Part shown: one piece after another, positions 1-10,096 of the stretch
How positions within the stretch are numbered: the first letter of the stretch is position 1
How the letters are laid out: each line of letters starts with the position of its first letter
Source of the DNA: Crotalaria pallida
Taxonomy: Eukaryota; Streptophyta; Magnoliopsida; Fabales; Fabaceae
Assembly (NCBI GenBank): GCA_037953625.1
Contig: CM075655.1
Coordinates: 28,786,001 to 28,850,000 of the forward strand
Direction: 5' to 3'
DNA length: 64,000 nucleotides
Position numbers and translations under genes: made by a program
Notes under the pieces: generated by a model
What the model saw: only the letters and a program-made list of their open reading frames with translations
What the model was told of the DNA's origin: nothing
Databases searched by the model: none

Positions 1-2563
1 CAGCTGCCAACTCCAGGTCATGAGTTGGGTAGTTCATTTCATGAACTTTTAGCTGTCTCGAGGCGTAAGCGATGAATTGTCCCTCTTGCATCAAAACACT
101 CCCAAGACCTTGTTTCGATGCATCACAATACACATCAAAACTCTTCTGTGTATCAGGCAGAACCAACACAGGAGAGGATGTCAACCTTTCCTTCAACTCT
201 TGGAAACTCCTTTCACACTTCTCATCCCACGTGAAAGGTTGGTCTTTCCTAGTCAACTTCGTCAAAGGTAATGCAATCTTTGAAAAACCTTCGAAAAACC
301 TTCTATAGTACCCAGCCAATCCAAGAAAGCTTCTCACCTCTGTGACCGACTTCAGTTGCTCCCATTGCAAAACTGAACTAACTTTCTCCGGGTCGATCGT
401 TATCCCCTTGTTTGAAATTACATGCCCCAAAAATTTAACCTCATCCAGCCAGAACTCACATTTTGTAAGTTTGGCGTACAACTGCTTCTCCTTTAGAATG
501 CTCAACACTATCCTCAAGTGTTCAACATGCTCCTCCGGGCTCTTGGAATAAATAAGGATATCATCAATGAACACAACCACGAATGAATCTAAATAGGGTC
601 TAAAGATTCGATTCATGTAGTCCATGAAAATAGCCGGTGCATTAGTCAATCCGAACGACATCACAACATACTCATAATGTCCGTATCGGGATCGAAATGC
701 GGTCTTAGAGATATCTTCTTCTCTAATTCTGATCTGATGGTATCCCGACCTCAAATCAATCTTGGAAAATACCGAAGCCCCACGAACTTGATCCATAAGG
801 TCATCTATCCTTGGTAACGGATACTTGTTCTTGATTGTGACCTTATTCAGCTGCCGGTAGTCAATGCACATCCTCATACTACCGTCTTTCTTCTTGACGA
901 ACAAAACCGGAGCACCCCAAGGTGACACACTTGGTCGGATCATCTGCTTCTGCAACAGCTCCTCGATCTGCTTCTTCATTTCAGCCATTTCCGGTGGTGC
1001 CATTCTATAGGGAGCGATAGAAATGGGACCAGCTCCCAGAACTAGGTCAATGCCAAATTCAATCTCTCTCTTTGGTGGTAGACCAGGGATCTCATCCGCA
1101 AATACCTCCGGGAAGTCTCTGACAACAGAAATCTCCTCTATCCCCGGACCAGGTTCTTCTACTTCAGTGTTGAATAGGCACATGTAGCCATAAGGTTTTG
1201 GGTCTCTATAGGTCACTATCTTCTTATCACAATCGATGATCACTTGGTTTTGACTTAACCAATCCATCCCCAAGATCACGTCCAATTGTGCTAAGGGTAA
1301 GCAGATCAAATCTACATCAGAGGTTTGTCCTAACACTTCTATACAACAGTTAAGACAGGCTCTAGAAACAACTATAGGAGCATTAGTAGGGGTTTCTACT
1401 TTCAAAGCATAAGGTAATTCAGACATAGGTAAACTTAATCGATTTACACATTCATATGAAACAAATGAATGCGTTGCACCAGAATTAAACAAAACATGAC
1501 AAAGCTGACCATTGAGCAAGTATTTACCTTGCACCAGATCAGAGGATCGGTTTGCTTCCACACCACTAAGGGTGAAGACTCTTCCTTGAGCCATAGGTCT
1601 ATCAGCAGCTCCTCTTGCGTTAGCCTTGACCGCTTCCTTGCAGTCTCTTGCAAAATGTCCCGGCTTCCCACAATTGAAACATCCACTAGTTCCCCAACAA
1701 ACACGACCATAATGATGGCGCTTGCACTTATCACAAAATGGAGCGTCACTCCGAAAATTCTTTCCATCCGATCCGCCAACTTTCCCCTTGCCTTTCCCTC
1801 GACGATCATACGGACCCTTACCTCTGTTGTTAAAACCTTTTCGTCTCTGAGGTCCATAGTTCTGATTGTCCTTCTTTTCTGAGACTTGCAATTCTTCAGC
1901 TTTCTTGTCATCTTCATACATTCTACACATGTCCACCAGAGCAGGAAAGCTTTGAATTCGCTGGTAGCTGAAAATCGACTTCAACTTGGGTCTCAAGCCC
2001 CCTTCAAACTTGATGCATTTGCTTCTTTCATCAGGGTTATTCTGATAATATGGAGAGTACTTCATCAACTCCTCGAACTTGGCTGCGTACTCACCCACAC
2101 TCATACTCCCTTGCTTCAGCTGTAAAAACTCCACCTCCTTCTTTCTCCTCAAATCTTCAGGGAAGTATTTATGGAGAAACTTCTCCATGAATACACCCCA
2201 ATTCACATCCCTTCCTTCATATTGCAAAAGCTGAACCGTGTGATTCCACCAATTCTCAGCTTCATCTTCTAACATATAGGTTGCATAAGCCACCTTCTGG
2301 GTTTCCGAACACTCCAAAGTTCTCAGAATTTTATCCATAGTGTGAATCCACTTATTTGCTTCTTCTGGTTTAAATCCTCCTTCAAACTTAGGCGGGTTGC
2401 AACTTCTGAAATCAGCTAAACTCTTCGCCTCGGTGTTACCCACATTACACTGATGAGGCGGATTAACCGGATGAGATGGTTGCTGAGATTGTCGCTGCAT
2501 TGCCTCCAACACCGTGGTGATCCTTTCTAACATTGCATTGGTGTGATTTTGGTTTCTAGTTGC
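1..2563 (-). CDS. Gag-Pol polyprotein of Tekay-type Ty3/gypsy element Tek1 (partial, open)
   Basis: This encodes capsid/nucleocapsid, protease, reverse transcriptase and the start of RNase H of a chromovirus. I read the frame codon by codon from the ATG at 2563 to the left edge and found no stop in 854 codons; the frame is unclosed because it runs off the window. Visible in order: gag; a CCHC knuckle (CFNCGKPGHFARDC) near residue 297; the protease motif near residue 360; RT with MSFGLTNAP and FIDD near residues 665-668; RNase H beginning with DASKQGLG. The protease motif reads NSGATHSF, so the catalytic Asp is Asn (GAT to AAT), whereas the related copy at 54270-58592 keeps DSG. Integrase and chromodomain lie outside. 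The start codon sits 277 bp inside the PBS, as in the related copy. The gene is open yet probably makes an inactive protease. Confidence 0.95.
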
Positions 2564-2839
2564 CATAATAGACCTGCGCTATGGGCTTACGGTCACATAT
2601 GTTGAACTACAGAAACTTCAATTACACCACCTATACTAAGGTTATAGCTTAAAATTCTAACTTCACATTCAATTGCGTCTTGTGCTCAAAAGAGACAAGA
2701 TACAAACAAGTCAATGGTATCTAAAGCTCAATAAACAAGATACCAGCAATTAAAGTAATAAACTTGCCCTGGAGATACCTGCTTGATGTTGATGGTTACC
2801 TTTTTGAAACTACTTCCACCACTACAGGATCTGACTTTT

Positions 2840-2851
2840 GCTCTGATACCA
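2840..2851 (-). promoter_or_regulatory. Primer binding site of Tek1
   Basis: On the minus strand this reads TGGTATCAGAGC, the usual plant initiator-tRNA-Met type primer site. It lies 5 bases inside the LTR edge at 2857 and so fixes the orientation of the element and the inner LTR border. Confidence 0.9.
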
Positions 2852-3591
2852 CTCAGTGTGACACCCTTTCGAATACATCAAGTATAATATAGTAATTAAA
2901 CTATGATAAAGGATATTTCATATGAACTTGTAAGTATTATAAAATGTAAAAAATAAAATTCTCTTTTAAAGCGGGTGCACAACCAAAATTTGGAATACTT
3001 GGAGAAGAACTTCTAACTCATTTCAAACAGTTGTATCGAATTCGGCAATTTCTAAAACCTTTTCATGAATTGGGTAACATTCGTGTTTCGAAATCGTATT
3101 TATATAGTAGAAAGTAAATGAAGCTACCCTTGCTTTGATTCGCGAAATTGATACCATGTAGCCGAACTCGTTTGATGATTAAATCAGAGTAAGCGGGTAA
3201 TTATAGGACTATACAATTAAATAAAAGATAAACATAGGTTTGATATATATGTATATATACATAAGAAAGAGTCATAAGTACATAGTCCCAACATAAGTCT
3301 CCAAGATCCATATACAAGTCCATAGAGATCTATGCTCAAGATAAAACCATAACCCTAGAGTGCCCAAAAGTATATCTACAGTATATACATAATCAAAATA
3401 TGAACTCTAGAGGTGGTCATATAGATCTGGCAACATCAGCAGTAGTGGTAGTAGTAGCAGACTCCAAGTAGCAAAAGAGTAACATCATCATCATCAGCAG
3501 CAGCAGCAAAATCTCCTCCACAGCAACGCCACATCGGATCCTCAGATCCACATCATACACCATATGCACATACCTAGGGATCGTCATCCCT

Positions 3592-4044
3592 CTAGTCACT
3601 CCCAGTAGAATGCACAATAGGCTCGCCTCCGCTCTCGTCCTCCACTGGATCCTCCTCGATCTCATCCGAAGGGGAGTGTACCCTACCACTGGGTACAGGG
3701 TCGGGAGATGGTGTGACCCTAATTGGGCTCCTCGGATCAGAAAGGGGAGTCTCCTCGCGGACGACTCTAGAAGAAAAAGGGTGTGAGCGGGTAGGTCGGA
3801 AACGAAAACTGTGATAAGAGCGAGCTGGTCGTGTGGGAGGTGGTCCATGGTATGTGTAAAACGAGGGTACGTGCATAGTGTATATGATGGGAATCCTAAA
3901 TCTACGAGGACGAAATCGAACCAATGGGTTCGGGTGGTAGAAGGTGATCTCCACCTCTCCCTCGAACACCGCGCGATGGTCCTCATAGATCCATATGCCA
4001 CTAGGAAGTGGCCGGATCTCGATGCAAGCGATGTAACGAGACAT
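3592..4044 (-). CDS. LTR-encoded ORF, copy 1 (Tek1), unknown function
   Basis: This is a 150-codon ORF inside the LTR, sense to the element. The product has a conserved N-terminal half with IEIRPLPSGIW, FEGEVEIT, YHPNPL, RPRRFRIP and YTMHVP, then a Ser/Pro/Arg-rich linker and an acidic tail with EEDPVEDES. The same protein occurs at 29088, 51293 and 59358 in LTRs of two other Tekay elements. I recognise no domain; no signal peptide or membrane segment is apparent. The ATG at 4044 is preceded by GTG in the same context (AGGTGATG) in all copies, and an upstream CTTACCCC...TGTAG tract resembles a plant branch point plus 3' splice site. Compared with the 51293 copy, codon changes are mostly at third positions, which suggests protein-level selection. 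Confidence 0.8.
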   Translation of the reverse strand: MSRYIACIEIRPLPSGIWIYEDHRAVFEGEVEITFYHPNPLVRFRPRRFRIPIIYTMHVPSFYTYHGPPPTRPARSYHSFRFRPTRSHPFSSRVVREETPLSDPRSPIRVTPSPDPVPSGRVHSPSDEIEEDPVEDESGGEPIVHSTGSD

Positions 4045-4303
4045 CACCTACAAGGGCATAGGGGTAAGCATTTCTATACACATAATAAACAAAGTATAAA
4101 TTTGTGCAATATGAATATGTAAATATGCAACAATGAACGATAATCACATATAGCACTTAGCAGTTATTGAATGCAAATAGAATGCTCATACTTGTTTCAT
4201 TTATCACACTTAACTTAAATGAGTGGCATGATGTATGAATTTAGCTCTCAAGCCTATCTCCATCAAACTATGTCACTCTCTGACGTCCATCCCTGACAAT
4301 CCA

Positions 4304-4519
4304 GCACTTACCAGTGCATTGTATTCCTAGGTATACAACAATTCGTACATTCACCTAGAATGTACACGACAAGCTTGGAATCCATGCCACCCGAGCATAT
4401 CCCGTCATCCAAACGGTATAATCATATCGGCATCCACTAAGCCGACCACGTCAACAACGTGTCATCAAGCAAGCGTATTGGCACTCCCAGAGGCCTTCCA
4501 CATGTTTACCAAAAACATG
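4304..4519. repeat. Array of small inverted repeats with differing stems (Tek1 LTR)
   Basis: About seven perfect short hairpins follow one another, each with its own stem: GCACT/AGTGC (4304-4317), GTACATTC/GAATGTAC (4345-4365), ATGC/GCAT (4384-4398), CCGT/ACGG (4402-4416), TCGGC/GCCGA (4427-4445), CACGT/ACGTG (4447-4461), CATGTTT/AAACATG (4501-4519). Loops are 4-9 nt and usually contain ACC, TCC or CCA on the plus strand (GGT, GGA or TGG on the element sense strand). Confidence 0.8.
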
Positions 4520-4753
4520 ATATACGTCCTACCATCCAACTCCAGAATGAATGCATCACTTTCTAAGCTTAAAGGAAATTGATTAATACCTTACTGACCA
4601 CCTAGGCATAGTTTATCTTTAAAAAGAACCGTCACCACACGGTACACTTATATTAATAAATCTCTTTTAAGTTCAGATCCTTTGGATTATTATAGTTAAA
4701 GTCTTACCAACTAAGTCAGAATTGAAAATGGTGTTTCTCAGGTTCAGGTAAAT

Positions 4754-5079
4754 TACTCGAGTATAATTCAGCATGCTCGAGTGTTTTTCAACTTTTCCAG
4801 ATTACTCGAGTGTTCTTAGGGTTACTCGAGTGTTCATGACTTTCTGAGGATTTGGGTTTCAAATTCATTAAATTACTCGAGTAGTTCATGGGTTACTCGA
4901 GTGTTCATCATGATTTCCAGAATACTCGAGTCATCCCTGCATTACTCGAGTGGTTTGCCTTAACATGTCCTCAGGTCTTACTCGATACTCGAGTACTAGA
5001 CACAATACTCGAGTGTTCTTGCTCAAATTACATTGTTTTACAAACATTTTACTCGAGTACCCTGTCCATTACTCGAGTG
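4754..5079. repeat. Six pairs of CTCGAG palindromes, exactly 20 bp apart (Tek1 LTR)
   Basis: CTCGAG occurs at 4756/4776, 4805/4825, 4876/4896, 4925/4945, 4988/5008 and 5052/5072. Each pair has a 20-bp start-to-start distance. Most sit in (T)TACTCGAGT contexts. The spaces between pairs vary (49-71 bp), so this is not a simple tandem repeat. Confidence 0.9.
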
Positions 5080-6370
5080 TTTCCCAGCAGAACAGACTGA
5101 AATCTTAGTTTTAACACACCATTTTCAGTTCTACTCAATTCTAGTCCAATCCAAGGATCCACAAAGTTCATATATCATAAATAGAACATGTTACAACACT
5201 CATTTCATATCAAACTACAGATTTGACAGAGAATCAATCCTTAATGCATAAAATACACAATTTGACAACTCAACACTTCAAATTGCATAATAAGCACAAT
5301 ACTCATGAAATAGTGTTCATTTAAGTTCACATGCATGATTTAAAACTTGCTCTACACAATTTTAGAGCATGACTTGGTCTCCAAACCAAAGTTCCTATTC
5401 AATCTAAGCCCTTAGAGCCTCATGGTGGCTCTCTAATGCATTTAATGGAATTTAAACTCTATCTAGTGTACGAAATTACTTCCCCTTACCTCTCAGACGT
5501 GTGAGAACTGAAATTGGACAGAAAAACGAACTCCAAGCTAATTTCCCCAATAATCACAAGTCAGCAGCACAGTTTTGAGTGAGGTCATAAAACCAGAGAT
5601 TTTGATGGTGAATTCATGCAAAACAATTGGGGAAAATAATTAGGAATCGTTCTCTGCAACACATACTAGAGAATGGAATGAAATTGGAGTCTCAAAGATT
5701 CAAGGGCTTACCAAAATCGATTGCTCAAGTAAGCTCCAGAAACTGAAACTAGCTGCAACTCCTTTCCTTCTCAGATTCGATTCTCACTCAACACTTACTC
5801 TTAGCTAACCATCCTAGTATCTTTACGAAGCCCTGGATGTGAGCTCCGTAATCGTGTATCACTCGAAATCAAACACTCAATATCGAAGAGGAATCGAAGG
5901 AAATGGATTCAGAACCCTAGCTTCTCAATTTCATCAACAAAAGCTTCAGATTTGTTGATGAATGACTTGAATAGAAAGATTGGAAGCTCATGCACATCGA
6001 CACAATATTGTAAGTTCCATTGAGAATGTTTTGATAATGACAAAAGGTTTTGAACAAGCTACAAAGATATTGATCAAGTTTCAAGTTCAACTAACAACAA
6101 CAAACATCAAAGGAAGAAGAGAGAACAAGCTCATGAAGACTTGAAGATCTAGTTTGAGTTTTGTTATTGTTTTATCTTTTGCCTCTCTAGACTTAGTCTT
6201 TTATTTGATGAGTTTGGGTAGAGTTTTATAGAGGGTAGTGAATCTCTATCATAGTCATGATTATATCATAATTTGAGTTTTCACTTAACCTAAAATCAAT
6301 AGGTGGCTTAAAGGTTTGAAAGGAAAGGTTTAGTTTTTAGAAAACAAGTTTCTAACAAGTTTCTACAGGG

Positions 6371-6424
6371 CTTAATCGATTAAGAACAAATCTAATCGAT
6401 TAAATGAAAGTCTAATCGATTAAG
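6371..6424. repeat. Three TAATCGATTA palindromes at 20-bp spacing (CopA1)
   Basis: ATCGAT starts at 6375, 6395 and 6415, each within TAATCGATTA. This is the ATCGAT version of the paired-palindrome unit found in the other LTRs of the window. Confidence 0.9.
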
Positions 6425-7362
6425 ACCTGCTGTACTGGTTTTTTAAAATACGATTTTCACTTCTCAAAATCAGTTTTTAAGTGCTCTAACTTTTGGGTAT
6501 TCTACATAAACCTTTTCCTAATCTTTGTGATCATCTAGAATCATTTTCATACAAGTTTTACAAGAAATCAAGCCACTCTATTCTCTCTCAATTTCAAAGA
6601 TCAAAGCTTTTCTATTTTCATATTCTTTGATCAAGAACTCTTGAATCTCTCATGTTGATTTTGTCATAGCTATTGGAAGAGATTCATAGGAGTGTCATTT
6701 TGTTTTCTATTGTGTTGTAATCTTTGCAAGAGGCAAGTCATCTACAACAAACAAGAAGACTTGGTGTGTCGATTATCATCAAGCAAATTTCTCATTGAAG
6801 AAGAAGAAGTCTTGGTTGTGAATCAAGCAAAGTGAAGCCTTGGTGTGTGGATTATCATCAAGCAAGTGAAGACTTGTTGTGTGGATTATCAACAAGGGGT
6901 AGAGGTTAGATTAGAGAGAAGATCAATAGGATTACAAGGCAAGGGTGTGGAGTATCTCTTGTAGGCTATCAAGAAGGGAGTCTTGAGAGGCATTTACTTG
7001 TAATTTGAGAACTCTAATTCCTCATAGTGAAGAATCTCTCTTGGTTGAAGAGGGGACTGGATGTAGCTTTCAAGTGGATGAAAGTGAACCAGGATAAATC
7101 ACTGTGTCATATCTCTAAACCCTTACTCTTTACATTCTTGTTGTTCATTGTGTTCTTGGTTGAAAACCTAGAAAAAGTGATTTTTCATAATTGATTGAAT
7201 TGAATCTTAATTGTTCAAATTAAGTTGGGGAAAATCATTTTCATAACCTAGGTAATCAATAAGAATATAGGTGTTAATCCTTTCCGCTTAATCTCTGATC
7301 TTACATGTTGATTGATTGATTTTCGTATGCGATTGAAAAGTGATTTTTCAGTTTCTGATAGA

Positions 7363-7450
7363 TTTAATCGATTAAGTACTTTCATAATCGATTAAGTGAC
7401 TTTGAGTTTTCTGATCTTAATCGATTAGAATTCAGATTAATCGATTAAGT
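7363..7450. repeat. Two pairs of TAATCGATTA palindromes, 20 bp apart (CopA1)
   Basis: ATCGAT starts at 7367/7387 and 7420/7440. In the second pair the arms extend to CTTAATCGATTA and TAATCGATTAAG, which are reverse complements, with a 10-nt loop. Confidence 0.9.
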
Positions 7451-7613
7451 GCTGACAAATTTGCAAAAATCATTTGTTTTGATTGTTTCAATTTGTTTCG
7501 TTCAAAAATCTTTCAAGGTTTCTTAAACACCTATTCAACCCCCCCTTCTAGGTGTTCTCCTAGGGTTCCTTAGTTGTTTCAACCACCAATTGCGGTTTCC
7601 TCAATTGGTATCA

Positions 7614-8437
7614 TTAAAAAGAATATTGACCAATAAAAATTTGCCAAAAGTTGAGAGGTAAGTAGACATATAAGACATCATATTATTCCAAACAAAAGAT
7701 ATCCAAAACATTCCAGAACTAAGTAGTGCATAACATCAATCATCACAAGTCTAAAAACCACGCCAATACCATATAAAAACATGTCTAACTAGCAAAAGCA
7801 TAAACATAACAAGGTCCAAAACATAAAAACCAATAACAAGTCCAAGAACAAGAAATGAAAACATCCAAAAAACAACATGAAATAGCTAAAATGCAGCAGA
7901 AACATGTTTTTAGAAGTCCGATACTGATGGTCATAATCGATTATTTAGGGCCGAGAATCAATTATGATCTGAGAGCAAGTTATTAAACTTTAAAAATTAA
8001 TCGATTAACTGGGAACCATAATCAATTATGATCTGAGATTGAAATATTGAATAATAGATTAAAATATTGAATAATTGATTATTGCCTGACACTGAAATTT
8101 AAAAATGGCATGTTATAATCGATTATAATAGCACCATAATCGATTATAACTTGATGAAAAATAGGCATAATCAATTTTTCAAATACCAAACTCAATTAAC
8201 TTCAATTTCAAAAGCATTTTTGTACAAAAACAAATATTTCCACGTAGCACATATGCATATAGACACATATAGACAACCAAATATGCATTTAGAAAGGGAA
8301 TTTGAAAACCATAAAGAGCAACAAAAATCTATCTTATTAAGCAAATAATGAAAGGCAATTTTAACAAAACAACACAAACTCACATATTCAAATAAGACAT
8401 AATGTTGGATGATTAACAAAAATAGCATCAAACACAA
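7614..8437 (-). mobile_element. 3' noncoding part of CopB (SIRE-like copia)
   Basis: No gene is seen here. The stretch follows the end of the CopB polyprotein on the minus strand and is AT-rich. It contains palindromes at the usual spacing: ATCGAT at 7936 with ATCAAT at 7957; ATCGAT at 8000 with ATCAAT at 8021; ATCGAT at 8118 and 8139 (21 bp). I do not see a 3' LTR matching the CopB 5' LTR at 27147, so that end is truncated. Confidence 0.6.
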
Positions 8438-9557
8438 TTAGTTGAGACTAGACTCATCAAGAATGCCAAGTTCTCTTCTTATAAAATAAAAAGTGTCTCT
8501 CGACAAAGGCTTGGTGAATATGTCCGCTAATTGATTTGATGTGTTCACAAATTCGATTACACAATCACCCTTTTGAATATGGTCTCTTAAAAAATGGTTT
8601 CTTATTTCAATATATTTAGTTCGTGAATGTAACACTGAATTTTTAGTTAGGTCAATGAAAAGTGTTGTATCTACAACTCCCCTTTTGAAACCCTTTTGAA
8701 TCAAAAATGAACTGAATCGATGATACCAAGCTCTAGGAGCTTGTTTCAATCCATAAAGTGCCTTTTCGAGCTTAAAAATATGGTTTGGGTATTCAAAATT
8801 TTCAAAATCGGGAGGTTGACATACATAAACGTCCTCTTGAATTTATCCATTTAAAAATGCACTTTTCACGTCCATTTGATAAAGTGTAAAGTTCATTATT
8901 GAAGCAAAGGATAACAACATTCTTATAGCTTTTAAGCTAGCTACTGGGGAATAAGTCTCATCATAATCAATACCTTCCTCTTGACTATAGCCCTTGGCAA
9001 CTAGCCTAGCTTTATTTCTAACTATCATACCTGATTCATCTAATTTGTTTCTATAAACCCATCTAGTTCCTATAACCGGACGATCATCGGGTTTTGGCAC
9101 AAGCTCCCAAACTTGATTTCTTTCAAATTGATTTAATTCCTCTTGCATGTCCAATACCCAATGTTCGTCTTCAATAGCTTCATTAACCTTCTTAGGTTCA
9201 ACTTGAGAAACAAACGCAACGAAATGACAAAAATTATTAAGTGTGCTTCGGGTTACCACTCCCTTAGCAATATCACCTAAAATGTTGGAAATTAGGTGAT
9301 TCTTATTTTCCTTCCATGCGGTTGGTAGATCACTATGTTGTGCTTGTGCTAGCTCTTTCTCTTGCACTTGTGTTTCTCCTTCACCATGTTGAGTCTCTAC
9401 TTCTTGTTCTTTTGTCTTCTCATGTCCAATGATTGTACTCACATCTTCATCAACACAAGAAACACTATTTTCTCCTTTCGGAGATTCGTCAAATACAACA
9501 TGGACAAATTCTTCAACAGTTAAAGTTCTCTTATTAAAGACCCGAAATGCTTTACTT
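8438..9557 (-). pseudogene. CopB Pol, reverse transcriptase to RNase H end (damaged)
   Basis: This is the C-terminal part of a Ty1/copia SIRE-like polyprotein: linker after integrase, RT N-terminal half (ELVPKPDDRPVIGTRWVYRNK, ARLVAKGYSQ, YSPVA, MDVKSAFLNG, ALYGLKQAPRAWY) and the RNase H C-terminal end (TKYIEIRNHFLRD, NQLADIFTKPL). A TAA stop lies at 8843-8845 right after FLNG. Downstream of GVVDTTLF the frame jumps directly to TKYIEI, so the YVDD catalytic centre and most of RNase H are deleted. The upstream half lies at 15646 and beyond; the break is the 6-kb solo LTR. Reading frame and codons join cleanly across that insertion, so the element was broken after it was already in place. It is non-functional. 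Confidence 0.9.
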
Positions 9558-10087
9558 TGTGACGACCCGCAAATTCCTCGTATTCTTGAATGAATTTCTT
9601 ATTTTATGATGAGTGATTTTAAAGAAATGATTTTCATGAGATGATATTATGAGTTTTAAAGTTGAGTTTTTGAGAAATAATTATGTATTTGATATTTTCA
9701 TGTTTTAAAGAAATTGTGATTTTTATGCATGAGTCATTTTATGAGAAAAAGATTTATTTTCTATGCATGTATGTGTATGTATGCACGATTTGGCTATGTG
9801 TGGGTATGTGTATACGGTTTTGGTATGTATGTGCATGCTAGGATTTTATTTTTTTAAAACAAGGAGTTAATGAGATAGATTAGAACCAAAAGGAAATTAA
9901 GTTGATAGGAAAATTGAATTAGTAGAAGTAAACCATGCATGAAGTGACCTAAAGCCCAAAATTACTCCTAGATGTCCCCTTTGATAAAATCCACCCATGC
10001 AATTTATTGAAGAGCCAAAACTACCCCTCACCTTTGCACACTTGACCGAATTCCTCCAAGGGTAAAAGAGGAAGTGCACAAATTGCC

Positions 10088-10096
10088 TATATAAGG
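10088..10096 (+). promoter_or_regulatory. TATA box of the 6-kb LTR
   Basis: TATATAAGG lies about 530 bp into the LTR, followed after about 65 bp by a (GA)n tract at roughly 10150-10173. Transcription would be expected to start near 10120, making most of the LTR R/U5. Confidence 0.55.

Larger units (their letters stand above)
2857..6008 (-). mobile_element. 5' LTR of Tek1 (outer end not recovered)
   Basis: It starts TGTGACACCC next to the PBS, as the Tek2 LTR starts TGTGACGC. In plus-strand order it holds a 150-codon ORF, an array of small hairpins, six paired CTCGAG palindromes and AT-rich sequence. The same order of modules occurs in the Tek2 and Tek3 LTRs although much of the intervening sequence has diverged. 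At 6009 it is interrupted by a plus-strand copia LTR. I could not find its outer TGTTACA end, so the last few hundred bases are missing or displaced. Confidence 0.85.
6009..7603 (+). mobile_element. CopA copia LTR, copy 1, with a 10-nt PBS remnant
   Basis: It begins TGTAAGTTCCATTGAG and ends GGTTTCCTCA, matching along its length the reverse complement of the LTRs at 24481-26029 and 48166-49873. It is followed by ATTGGTATCA (7604-7613), the first ten bases of the family's primer site, then by unrelated sequence. It is therefore a plus-strand 5' LTR whose internal part is lost. AATAT precedes it (6004-6008) and occurs again at 7622-7626, but not directly at the LTR end, so I do not claim a TSD. 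Confidence 0.85.

Noticed and set aside
72..2125. Several ORFs on both strands between 72 and 2125, including a 157-codon one at 1444-1917
   Set aside because: They are other-frame shadows of the uninterrupted Tek1 gag-pol frame (codon tops at 2563 minus multiples of 3), confirmed by zinc knuckle, protease and FIDD motifs in that frame.
4754..5079. CRISPR array
   Set aside because: Plant sequence; repeats are 10-bp palindromes in pairs with 10-bp gaps, not 25-40 bp repeats with unique spacers.
6004..7626. AATAT at 6004-6008 and 7622-7626 as a target duplication for CopA1
   Set aside because: The second copy is 18 bp beyond the LTR end, after a primer-site remnant, so it does not flank the LTR directly.
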